The notes under the pieces are model-generated. The model worked only from the letters and a program-made list of their open reading frames with translations. It was not told the DNA's origin and searched no databases. From Wenzhouxiangella sp. (GTDB lineage: Bacteria > Pseudomonadota > Gammaproteobacteria > Xanthomonadales > Wenzhouxiangellaceae), in contig SKZJ01000308.1 in the NCBI GenBank assembly GCA_007127425.1, positions 1 through 8,639 of the forward strand: a stretch of 8,639 nt of DNA. Direction: 5' to 3'. The translations under genes and the position numbers were made by a program. Of this stretch, positions 1 through 8,146 are shown one piece after another (position 1 is the stretch's first letter; each line of letters opens with the position of its first letter).

Positions 1-2469
<2,469 letters not shown>

Positions 2470-2491
2470 GACAACGCGGTCGCCAGCCGCT

Positions 2492-3589
2492 TCAGAGCTT
2501 GAGCGGCATGACCACTTGGCGAACCGCCTCGGTATCGGTATCGGTCACCAGGCAGGAGCTGTTGGCATCCTTCAGGGAAACGGCGACTTTCTCTCCCTCC
2601 ATGGCACCGAGCGCATCGAGCAGATAGTTGACGTTGAAGCCGACCTTGAGCTTGTCGAACACGTGCTCGGCCTCGATCTCTTCGGTGGCTTCTTCCTGCT
2701 GCGGGTTGTGGGCCACGATACGCAGCGTGTCCGGCAGCATTTCCAGCCGCACCCCGCGATACTTCTCGTTGGAAAGAATCGCGGCACGTTGCAGGGCATG
2801 GGTGAACTCACCGCGGTCGGCCTGCAGCGGCTGCTCGCTGGTCAGCGGAATGACCGCCTCGTAGTCCGGGAAACGCCCGTCGATCAGCTTGGTGGTCATG
2901 ACCACCCGCTCCCGGTCGACGCGCAGAAACCCCTGACCCAGGGTCAGCTTCAGCGGTTCGTCGATATCCTCGAGGATCCGGGTCATTTCCATCACGCCCT
3001 TGCGCGGCACGATCACGCTGCGCAGCTCCCCGGAAATATCGGCCGGGAACTCGGCCAGCGCCAGCCGATGCCCATCGGTTGCCACGGCCCGCAGCTGACC
3101 TTCGCGAAACTCCAGCAGCAAGCCGTTGAGGTAATGCCGGACATCCTGCTGCGCCATGGCAAAGGCAGTCTTCTCCAGCAGCCAGCGCATCCGGCCCTGG
3201 TTGATCTCGTAAGTGGCCAGGGTCTCGGCCTGGTCGCTGGAAGGAAACTCGGTTGCCGGCAGGGTGGACAGGGTAAAACGACTACGCCCGGCATGCAGCG
3301 CCAGCTTGTCGTCATTGAGCTGGACGTTGATCTGCACCCCCTCGGGCAGGGCGCGGCAGATATCGACCAGCTTGCGCGCCGGAACCGTGATGCTGCCCCC
3401 TTGTGCCACTTCAGCCGGAGCACGGGCAACCACTTCCACCTCCATGTCCGTACCGGTGATGCGTAGTCCCTCGTCTACGGCCTCGATCAGGAAGTTGGCC
3501 AGAACGGGAAGCGTTTGCCGACGCTCCACCACATTGACCACCTGTGAAATCGGTGCCAGCAACGTCTCACGCGGAATCGAGAACTTCAT
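2492..3589 (-). CDS. dnaN: DNA polymerase III subunit beta (sliding clamp)
   Basis: Ring-shaped homodimeric clamp that encircles DNA and tethers Pol III and other clamp-binding proteins. At 365 aa it is essentially the E. coli length (366). Three clamp domains are visible. Landmarks are RRQTLPVLANFL (23-34), RHYLNGLLLE (151-160), ATDGHRLA (170-177), LIDGRFPDYE (235-244), NEKYRGVRLE (274-283) and the C-terminal VVMPLKL, which contributes to the hydrophobic peptide-binding cleft. The ATG start at 3589 has AAGGAG 5 nt upstream. It follows dnaA after a 237-bp gap that probably contains oriC, and recF begins 22 bp after its stop. Expression could come from dnaA readthrough or a promoter in the gap. 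A weak TATAAA at 3639-3644 (minus strand) is the only -10-like candidate I see. Confidence 0.98.
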   Translation of the reverse strand: MKFSIPRETLLAPISQVVNVVERRQTLPVLANFLIEAVDEGLRITGTDMEVEVVARAPAEVAQGGSITVPARKLVDICRALPEGVQINVQLNDDKLALHAGRSRFTLSTLPATEFPSSDQAETLATYEINQGRMRWLLEKTAFAMAQQDVRHYLNGLLLEFREGQLRAVATDGHRLALAEFPADISGELRSVIVPRKGVMEMTRILEDIDEPLKLTLGQGFLRVDRERVVMTTKLIDGRFPDYEAVIPLTSEQPLQADRGEFTHALQRAAILSNEKYRGVRLEMLPDTLRIVAHNPQQEEATEEIEAEHVFDKLKVGFNVNYLLDALGAMEGEKVAVSLKDANSSCLVTDTDTEAVRQVVMPLKL

Positions 3590-3594
3590 GGTTG

Positions 3595-3600
3595 CTCCTT
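3595..3600 (-). promoter_or_regulatory. dnaN ribosome binding site
   Basis: AAGGAG on the minus strand, 5 nt before the dnaN ATG at 3589. It is a strong Shine-Dalgarno and fixes the start. Confidence 0.8.
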
Positions 3601-3630
3601 CAAAGCCACAGGAACCGATGTCCTGTTGTT

Positions 3631-3730
3631 GTTAGTTGTTTATAAGAAAGAAAAATTAGTAGTAACAGGGCTTGTGCAAACTGTTGAAAACCAAATTTTT
3701 CGTTATTAATCAATAAATTGAAATCAACAT
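3631..3730. other. A+T-rich candidate DNA unwinding element
   Basis: 74 of 100 bases are A or T, with runs such as AAGAAAGAAAAATTAG and CCAAATTTTTCG. Surrounding coding DNA is clearly G+C-rich. It adjoins the DnaA boxes on their dnaN side, the usual arrangement of a DUE. Confidence 0.6.
3708..3720 (+). promoter_or_regulatory. IHF binding site in oriC
   Basis: AATCAATAAATTG matches the IHF consensus WATCAANNNNTTR at every defined position and has an A-tract-like flank. IHF bends oriC DNA in E. coli to help DnaA open the duplex. The location between the A+T-rich stretch and the DnaA boxes supports the same role here. Confidence 0.62.
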
Positions 3731-3768
3731 TGCGGTGTAGGTAAACCGCTCCCTTCCTGTGCATGGTG

Positions 3769-3777
3769 TGTGGACAA
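3769..3777 (-). promoter_or_regulatory. DnaA box (TTGTCCACA)
   Basis: One mismatch from the consensus TTATCCACA. With the flanking bases it forms a 12-bp inverted repeat, one mismatch, with the box at 3793 (3769-3780 / 3790-3801). Confidence 0.75.
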
Positions 3778-3792
3778 CTTTGCTGTTTGAAG

Positions 3793-3801
3793 TTATCCAC
3801 A
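3793..3801 (+). promoter_or_regulatory. DnaA box (perfect consensus TTATCCACA)
   Basis: Exact match to the high-affinity DnaA box, 25 bp downstream of the dnaA stop codon in the predicted origin. Confidence 0.85.
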
Positions 3802-3826
3802 GCTCGTGCACCTGTTGTCCGCCACC

Positions 3827-5167
3827 CTAACTGGATAACTCCCTGGACAGTCGCGCACGTTCCTCCCGCAAGCGACCATCGGACTCGCACAGGCTCTTGA
3901 TTTTACGACAAGCGTGCAATACTGTCGTGTGGTCCCGCCCGCCGAAAGCATTGCCGATCTCGGGCAGGGAATGTTCGGTCAGTTCCTTGGCCAAGAACAT
4001 CGCCATCTGACGTGGGCGCGCGATCGAGCGACTGCGCCGTCTCGACAGCAGGTCAGTCACCCGCAACTGGTAGAAATCCGCGACCGTCTTCTGGATGTTC
4101 TCGATGGTGACCAGCCGGTCGTGTACGGCCAGCACGTCACGCAGAATCTCGCGGGTGTACTCCTCGTCGATGCTGCGCCCGGAAAAACGGGCGTTGGCGA
4201 TCAGCGAGTTGAGCGCCCCCTCGAGATCTCGAACGTGAGAGCGAATCCGCTTGGCCACCAGGAAGGCGACCGATTCGTCCAGTTCCAGGCCGCGCTCAAG
4301 GGCCTTCTTCTGCAGGATGGCCACGCGGGTTTCGAAGTCCGGCGGCTCGATCGAGACCGTCAGCCCCCAGCCGAAGCGCGACCGCAGCCGGGCCTCGATG
4401 CCGTTGACTTCCTTGGGAAAGCGGTCACAGGTCAGAATGATCTGCTGGCGCGATTCGAGCAGGGCGTTGAAGGTGTGGAAGAATTCTTCCTGCGTGCGGT
4501 CCTTGCCGGCGAAGAACTGGATATCGTCGATCAGCAGCGTGTCCACTGATCGGTAGCGTCGCTTGAAGGCATCGATGCTGTTGCGTCTGAGCGACTGGAT
4601 CATTTCGCTGACGAACTTCTCGGAGTGCAGGTACATGACCCGCGCATCGGGGTTGTTGTCGGCGATGAAGCGACCGGCGGCGTGCAGCAGGTGGGTCTTG
4701 CCCAGGCCGGTGCTGCCGTAGAGCAACAGCGGGTTGTAGGCCGTACCGGGACTGCTGGCAACCTGCTGGGCGGCGGCGAACGCCAATTCGTTGGACTTGC
4801 CCAGCACGAAGTTGTCGAAATCGTAACGATCGTCCAGGCCGAACGCGGCGCCGGTGCGCGGCGAACCGGCCGGGGCTTTCGATTCACGCCTGGCCTGGCC
4901 GCCGACATCGATCACGACCTGGTCGCGCTCAAAACCGTGGTGCGAAAAGAAGTCACGCACCATGTCGAGGTAGTACGTCCGTACCTGCTCGCGCACCAGA
5001 TCGTTCGGCGCGCTCAGGCGCACCTTGTGACCGTTGCCATTGCCGTTAACCAGTTGCAGCGGTCGAATCCAGGTGTTGAGTTCTTCCAACGGAACGTGTC
5101 GCTCGAGCCGGTCGAGGCACTGTTGCCACAAGGTGGCAATATCCTCTATTTGCTGCTGCCCGCTCAT
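3827..5167 (-). CDS. dnaA: Chromosomal replication initiator protein DnaA
   Basis: AAA+ ATPase that binds DnaA boxes, melts oriC and recruits the DnaB helicase; it also regulates transcription. It has 446 aa (E. coli 467), the difference lying mainly in a short domain II linker around residues 90-110. Domain I (about 1-85) contains [13 protein letters not shown]. Domain III has Walker [10 protein letters not shown] (151-159), Walker B LLIDDIQ (211-217), the arginine finger in [10 protein letters not shown] (Arg264) and sensor II in [10 protein letters not shown] (Arg313). Domain IV is the helix-turn-helix with the DnaA signature, including [11 protein letters not shown] and [15 protein letters not shown] (409-423). 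The ATG start at 5167 has GAGGG about 4 nt upstream. It is transcribed divergently from rpmH. Its 3' end abuts the predicted origin, and a box-like sequence overlaps its final codons and stop. Confidence 0.98.
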   Translation of the reverse strand: MSGQQQIEDIATLWQQCLDRLERHVPLEELNTWIRPLQLVNGNGNGHKVRLSAPNDLVREQVRTYYLDMVRDFFSHHGFERDQVVIDVGGQARRESKAPAGSPRTGAAFGLDDRYDFDNFVLGKSNELAFAAAQQVASSPGTAYNPLLLYGSTGLGKTHLLHAAGRFIADNNPDARVMYLHSEKFVSEMIQSLRRNSIDAFKRRYRSVDTLLIDDIQFFAGKDRTQEEFFHTFNALLESRQQIILTCDRFPKEVNGIEARLRSRFGWGLTVSIEPPDFETRVAILQKKALERGLELDESVAFLVAKRIRSHVRDLEGALNSLIANARFSGRSIDEEYTREILRDVLAVHDRLVTIENIQKTVADFYQLRVTDLLSRRRSRSIARPRQMAMFLAKELTEHSLPEIGNAFGGRDHTTVLHACRKIKSLCESDGRLREERARLSRELSS

Positions 5168-5393
5168 AAGCCCTCAAGTCTAGCCGCGTTGATCGCCAAA
5201 TTCATCCCGCTCGTCTGCCGTTCCCATATTATTCACCCCAGTCGCCTGCCATTTTCCGACACCCTGAGGACATTGACAGAATAGCTAAATCAGCGCTATC
5301 CTTGATGTCTTTTGTTAGGGTTTTGCCGGACGGCCCCGAGGCAGGTCGTCGCCGGCCCATCTTACTCGCCTTCAAGCATTTACGGAATCAGTC
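5168..5393. other. rpmH-dnaA divergent intergenic region
   Basis: This 226-bp spacer holds the promoters of two divergent blocks. A plus-strand promoter for rpmH is recognisable. For dnaA only weak A+T-rich -10-like hexamers (AATAAT/TAATAT around 5226-5233, minus strand) are visible, with no convincing -35. The only DnaA-box-like sequence is TTATTCACC (5229-5237), two mismatches from consensus. A G+C-rich inverted repeat (GCCGG...CCGGC) lies in the rpmH leader. Confidence 0.6.
5273..5302 (+). promoter_or_regulatory. Probable promoter of the rpmH-rnpA-yidC operon
   Basis: A perfect -35 hexamer TTGACA (5273-5278) is followed after 18 bp by TATCCT (5297-5302), four of six matches to the -10 consensus. 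Transcription would begin near 5309, giving a leader of about 85 nt before rpmH. Confidence 0.6.
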
Positions 5394-5540
5394 ATGAAAC
5401 GCACTTTCCAGCCAAGTCGAATCAAGCGCCTACGCCGTCACGGTTTTCGTGCCCGTATGGCGACCCGCTCGGGCCGAGCCATCATTAATGCGCGCCGTGC
5501 CAAGGGCCGCAAGCGTCTGGCTTCCACCGCCGGCCGATAA
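5394..5540 (+). CDS. rpmH: 50S ribosomal protein L34 (bL34)
   Basis: Small, very basic protein of the large ribosomal subunit. The 48-residue frame begins [12 protein letters not shown] and continues [14 protein letters not shown] and RRAKGRKRL, matching bL34 across its whole length (E. coli 46 aa). The C-terminus is a few residues longer than E. coli. The ATG at 5394 fits the invariant MKRT(F/Y)QPS start; the Shine-Dalgarno is weak (ACGGAA about 8 nt upstream). It is first in the operon, 8 bp before rnpA, as in most bacteria, and is divergent from dnaA. Confidence 0.97.
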   Translation: MKRTFQPSRIKRLRRHGFRARMATRSGRAIINARRAKGRKRLASTAGR

Positions 5541-5548
5541 GCAGCTCC

Positions 5549-5896
5549 ATGCCCGGCCGGCTCGACCTGCCGCGCCAGGCGCGGTTGCTCGCCGGGCCCG
5601 AGTTTTCCCGGGTCTTCGCGACCCGGAAAGCCCGGAGCAATCGTTATTTCACGATCCATTATGCGCCGGCTGAAGAACCACGTCTCGGCATGGCGGTTTC
5701 GCGTCGGGTTTCCAACAAAGCGGTCGTGCGCAATCGCATTCGCCGCCAGATCAGGGAAAGCTTTCGTCACCAGCGAGCGCACTTGAAGGCCATGGATTAC
5801 GTCGTTGTGGCCCGCAAGGCCGCTGCCGGCGTCGACAAGTCCGGCCTGCGTGAGGCGCTCGATCAGTTATGGCAACGGTTTAGCGTCGATCAATGA
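5549..5896 (+). CDS. rnpA: Ribonuclease P protein component
   Basis: Basic protein subunit of RNase P that assists the catalytic RNA (rnpB, not in this window) in removing 5' leaders from pre-tRNAs. At 115 aa it is the normal family length (E. coli 119). The RNR signature is RNRIRRQIRESFR (61-73). AMDYVVVARKAA (81-92) matches the conserved late strand, and the N-terminal LPRQARLLAGPEFSRVF matches the start of the fold. The ATG at 5549 is 8 bp after rpmH. The TGA stop overlaps the yidC ATG (ATGA, 5893-5896), indicating translational coupling. In E. coli and many relatives yidD lies between rnpA and yidC; there is no room for it here. Confidence 0.96.
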   Translation: MPGRLDLPRQARLLAGPEFSRVFATRKARSNRYFTIHYAPAEEPRLGMAVSRRVSNKAVVRNRIRRQIRESFRHQRAHLKAMDYVVVARKAAAGVDKSGLREALDQLWQRFSVDQ

Positions 5897-7617
5897 ATAC
5901 ACGCACATTCTTCATACTCATCCTCGCCCTGCTCGGCTTCCTGATCTACATGGAGTGGCAGAGCGACTATTCGCCTCCGCGCCAGCCGACGACGCAACAG
6001 CCCCCGGCTGACGCCCGCGAGACCTTCGATACCGAAACCGGTGACTTGCCCGAAATGGCCGATGCGCCGGATGCGCCCGACCTTCCGGACGTGCCGGACT
6101 TCGAGGATCGCTCCACCGCCGATGCCGAGCGACCCGCCCAGGCCGAGATTCGTGCCAGTCGTCGCATCGAGATCAACACCGATGTACTGGTGGTCGATCT
6201 TGACGCCAACGGCGGCACGCTGGTCGACCTCCGGCTGAAAGACTATCCGGTCAGCGTCGACCGACCCGACGAGCCGTTCACGCTGCTGGTCGAGGAACTG
6301 CCCGACCTGTTCGTCGCCCAGGCCGGCCTGCTCAGCGGCGCCAACCCCGCGCCCAACCATCGCAGCCGCTGGGAATTCGAGCAGGACCACTACGAGCTGG
6401 CCCCGGGACAGGACCGTCTGGAAGTGCCGCTGACCTGGCGCGACGAGAGCGGCCTGGAAGTTGTCGCGACCTGGACCTTCCACCGCGGCGACTATGTGGT
6501 CGACCTCGATATCGAGGTCATCAACCGAAGTGGTGAGAGCTGGCGTGGTGCCCGTTACGTGCAGTTGCAGCGCACCCGCCCCGACTTTTCGGATGCCGGC
6601 TTTGCCTTCACCAACCCCGAGCGTTTCAGCTTCAACGGTGCAGCCGTCTTCAACCCCGAGGATGCGCTGAAGAAAATCAGCTGGGGCGATATCGAATCGC
6701 GTCCCTTCGAAGGCACCTTCGACGAGGGCTGGGCGGCGATGATCCAGCACTACTTCCTGACCGCCTGGATTCCGCCGGCCGATCAGCGTCACCGCTACAC
6801 TACTCGCCACGTCACCAGTGAGCGCCTGCCCCGCTACATCCTGGCCGCCACCTCGCCGCAAGTAGAGGTGCCCGACGGCGACAGCTACCGTTTCAACGCA
6901 CGGTTGTATGCCGGACCCAAGCTGCAGAATCGCCTCGATGAGGTTGCGCCGGGCCTGCGCCTGACCGTGGACTACCGCTGGTTCCGCATCCTGTCGCAAC
7001 CACTGTTCTGGGCGCTCGACAAGATCCACATGGTGATCCAGCACTGGGGCTGGTCGATCGTCGTGTTGACTCTGCTGATCAAGCTGTTGTTCTACAAGCT
7101 TACCGAAGCCCAGTTCCGTTCCATGGGCAAGCTTCGCAAGCTGCAGCCGCGCATTCAGCAGCTCAAGGAACGCTACGGCGACGACCGGCAGAAGTTCGGC
7201 CAGGCCATGATGGAGATCTACAAGAAGGAGAAGGTCAATCCGCTCGGCGGCTGCCTGCCGATCCTGGTACAGATCCCGATCTTCATTTCGCTCTACTGGG
7301 TGCTGCTCGAATCGGTCGAACTGCGACAGACCTCGTTCCTGTGGGTGCCCGATCTCAGTCGGCCGGATCCCTATTTCATCCTGCCGGTTCTCAACGGCAT
7401 CTTCATGATCGTCACGCAGCGACTCATGCCGACTGCCGGCATGGACCCGATGCAGCGCAAGATCATGATGTACCTGCCGGTGGTGTTCGCCTTCCTGTTC
7501 GCGCTGTTCCCGGCCGGGTTGGTGCTGTACTGGGCCACCAACGCTGGTGTCTCTCTGGCGCAGCAGTGGTACATCCTGCGTCGGCTTGACCTGGAAGAGG
7601 CGGCCAAGAAGCGCTAA
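5893..7617 (+). CDS. yidC: Membrane protein insertase YidC (Oxa1 family)
   Basis: Inner-membrane insertase that works alone or with SecYEG to insert and fold membrane proteins. At 574 aa it is the proteobacterial long form. TM1 (about residues 5-20, FFILILALLGFLIYMEW) is an uncleaved anchor. A Pro/Asp-rich linker (about 50-75) leads to the large periplasmic P1 domain (about 85-355). The conserved insertase core has TM2 around 385-402, the cytoplasmic hairpin SMGKLRKLQPRIQQLKERYGD start, VNPLGGCLPILVQIPIFISLYWVL (TM3), a helix at about 494-510, and TM5 FALFPAGLVLYWATNAGV. The groove charge that is Arg366 in E. coli aligns to Lys397 here, a conservative substitution. The C-terminal tail is basic (EEAAKKR). 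Its ATG overlaps the rnpA stop; the Shine-Dalgarno is weak, so coupling with rnpA is likely. Confidence 0.97.
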   Translation: MNTRTFFILILALLGFLIYMEWQSDYSPPRQPTTQQPPADARETFDTETGDLPEMADAPDAPDLPDVPDFEDRSTADAERPAQAEIRASRRIEINTDVLVVDLDANGGTLVDLRLKDYPVSVDRPDEPFTLLVEELPDLFVAQAGLLSGANPAPNHRSRWEFEQDHYELAPGQDRLEVPLTWRDESGLEVVATWTFHRGDYVVDLDIEVINRSGESWRGARYVQLQRTRPDFSDAGFAFTNPERFSFNGAAVFNPEDALKKISWGDIESRPFEGTFDEGWAAMIQHYFLTAWIPPADQRHRYTTRHVTSERLPRYILAATSPQVEVPDGDSYRFNARLYAGPKLQNRLDEVAPGLRLTVDYRWFRILSQPLFWALDKIHMVIQHWGWSIVVLTLLIKLLFYKLTEAQFRSMGKLRKLQPRIQQLKERYGDDRQKFGQAMMEIYKKEKVNPLGGCLPILVQIPIFISLYWVLLESVELRQTSFLWVPDLSRPDPYFILPVLNGIFMIVTQRLMPTAGMDPMQRKIMMYLPVVFAFLFALFPAGLVLYWATNAGVSLAQQWYILRRLDLEEAAKKR

Positions 7618-7629
7618 ATGCGGGGGTAG

Positions 7630-7842
7630 GCACCGGGTCGTGCCGAGGCCGGCGGACCGGAAAGGCCGAACGGCCATGACGGTTCGGTGAGCCCAGCGGG
7701 CGTTCTGGTGCCGACGAAATCAGCCTGGTGCCACCGGGCTGATTTCGGGCTCCGAACAACTTCCTCAATGAAGATGGTGCGGTCGTGTGGATGTCGGTTT
7801 CCGCGACCTTTCCGGTCCGCCGGCCTCGGCACGACCCGGTGC
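7630..7842. repeat. Palindromic element 1: 36-bp perfect inverted repeat enclosing 141 bp
   Basis: Arms 7630-7665 and 7807-7842 are exact reverse complements, beginning GCACCGGGTCGTGCCGAGG on the plus strand. Each arm contains small internal palindromes (GCAC...GTGC and CCGGCGGACCGG). Between the arms lies a nested hairpin (7715-7747) and a shorter pair GAGCCC/GGGCTC (7689-7694 / 7747-7752). GTAG precedes the left arm (7626-7629), recalling GTAG-type REP sequences, but the right side lacks the matching CTAC. There is no transposase and no clear target-site duplication. It could be a MITE or BIME-like element, or a folded RNA or terminator region after yidC. Confidence 0.85.
7715..7747. repeat. 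Central hairpin of element 1
   Basis: CGAAATCAGCC (7715-7725) and GGCTGATTTCG (7737-7747) pair over 11 bp around an 11-nt loop. No T-run follows, so it is not a classical intrinsic terminator, although it could stop or protect the yidC transcript. Confidence 0.8.
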
Positions 7843-7846
7843 TGAT

Positions 7847-7878
7847 AGGTTGGGAGTGTCGTCAACCAACCCCAACCT
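7847..7878. repeat. Inverted repeat between the two palindromic elements
   Basis: AGGTTGGG (7847-7854) and CCCAACCT (7871-7878) pair perfectly over 8 bp with a 16-nt loop. It occupies most of the 41-bp gap between elements 1 and 2. Confidence 0.65.
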
Positions 7879-7883
7879 CTCGA

Positions 7884-8096
7884 GTGGTGGGTAATGGTCG
7901 TTATTCTGCGCAGGCCGGGCGCGGAAGTTGGCACGAGTCTGGCCGCTGCAATACTTTCCAATCCACGTTGTTCGGGACGAAAACCTCCTGAAGTTTTCGA
8001 AGGCGTAATGCAGTGGCACCAAAGCGCCATAGTCCTGTGAAAACCCATTGAGATCGATCGCCCGGCCTGCCCAGAATAACGACCATTGCCCACCAC
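7884..8096. repeat. Palindromic element 2: 38-bp inverted repeat (36/38) enclosing 137 bp
   Basis: Arms 7884-7921 (beginning GTGGTGGGTAATGGTCG) and 8059-8096 are reverse complements with two mismatches. Inside, 7942-7954 pairs with 8005-8017 (11 of 13), and a central hairpin lies at 7978-7999, so the whole 213 bp can fold as a long interrupted stem. Its arm sequence is unrelated to element 1. It has the same total length and a similar nested layout, and both central hairpins begin GACGAAA. No protein is encoded convincingly. Confidence 0.83.
7978..7999. repeat. Central hairpin of element 2
   Basis: CGAAAAC (7978-7984) and GTTTTCG (7993-7999) form a 7-bp stem with an 8-nt loop, at the symmetry centre of the enclosing palindrome. 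Confidence 0.7.
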
Positions 8097-8109
8097 ACCA
8101 GCACCACCC

Positions 8110-8138
8110 CTGTCCAATTGTCCGAGCCGTGGCACAAT
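8110..8138 (+). promoter_or_regulatory. Possible mnmE promoter
   Basis: CACAAT (8133-8138) is a plausible -10 hexamer. A poor -35 (CTGTCC, 8110-8115) lies 17 bp upstream. Transcription would begin at about 8145-8147, on or next to the mnmE ATG. Weak evidence. Confidence 0.3.
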
Positions 8139-8146
8139 CCCGACCT

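Larger units (their letters stand above)
3601..3838. other. oriC: Predicted chromosomal replication origin (oriC), dnaA-dnaN intergenic region
   Basis: This non-coding gap has the parts expected of a bacterial origin. Positions 3631-3730 are 74% A+T by hand count in an otherwise G+C-rich window, a candidate unwinding element. One consensus DnaA box (TTATCCACA, 3793-3801) and an inverted near-consensus box (TTGTCCACA, 3769-3777 minus) lie beside it, and a perfect IHF consensus lies within it. A weaker box-like TTATCCAGT (3830-3838 minus) lies at the dnaA 3' end, reaching into the stop codon. The genes on either side point away from the dnaA region, consistent with replication-oriented transcription. 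The other candidate, the rpmH-dnaA gap, has no consensus DnaA box. Boundaries are approximate. Confidence 0.78.
7618..8146. other. yidC-mnmE intergenic region with tandem palindromic elements
   Basis: This 529-bp gap has no frame that looks like a protein on either strand; the open frames crossing it are low-complexity and run through the inverted repeats or antisense into mnmE. It contains two 213-bp palindromic elements, a linking 8-bp inverted repeat and a possible mnmE promoter at the end. The second half is visibly less G+C-rich than the neighbouring genes. Confidence 0.7.

Noticed and set aside
3600..3890. 96-codon minus-strand frame across the dnaA-dnaN gap
   Set aside because: It overlaps the dnaA 3' end and the origin elements, has no good ribosome site, and its sequence reflects A+T-rich non-coding DNA.
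5229..5237. TTATTCACC as a DnaA box upstream of dnaA
   Set aside because: Two mismatches from consensus and isolated; not enough to call an origin or autoregulatory site.
5890..7677. 595-codon open frame on the minus strand
   Set aside because: It is antisense to yidC, which has full-length family motifs. Long antisense frames are expected in G+C-rich coding DNA, and the product has no recognisable fold.
7715..7747. Rho-independent terminator for yidC
   Set aside because: The stem is good but no T-run follows on either strand, so it is reported only as a hairpin.
7785..7991. 68-codon plus-strand frame within the palindromes
   Set aside because: It shares peptide-like strings with minus-strand frames only because the inverted repeat is read in both directions. 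No ribosome site.
7630..8096. CRISPR array, integron attC pair or retron ncRNA
   Set aside because: There are no direct repeats with regular spacers, no attC core pattern, and no integrase, cas or reverse transcriptase gene in the window.
7614..8135. 173-codon minus-strand frame over the palindromic region (and a 259-codon frame 7765-8544)
   Set aside because: They run through both inverted repeats, the longer one is antisense to mnmE, and neither has protein-like composition or a recognisable motif.
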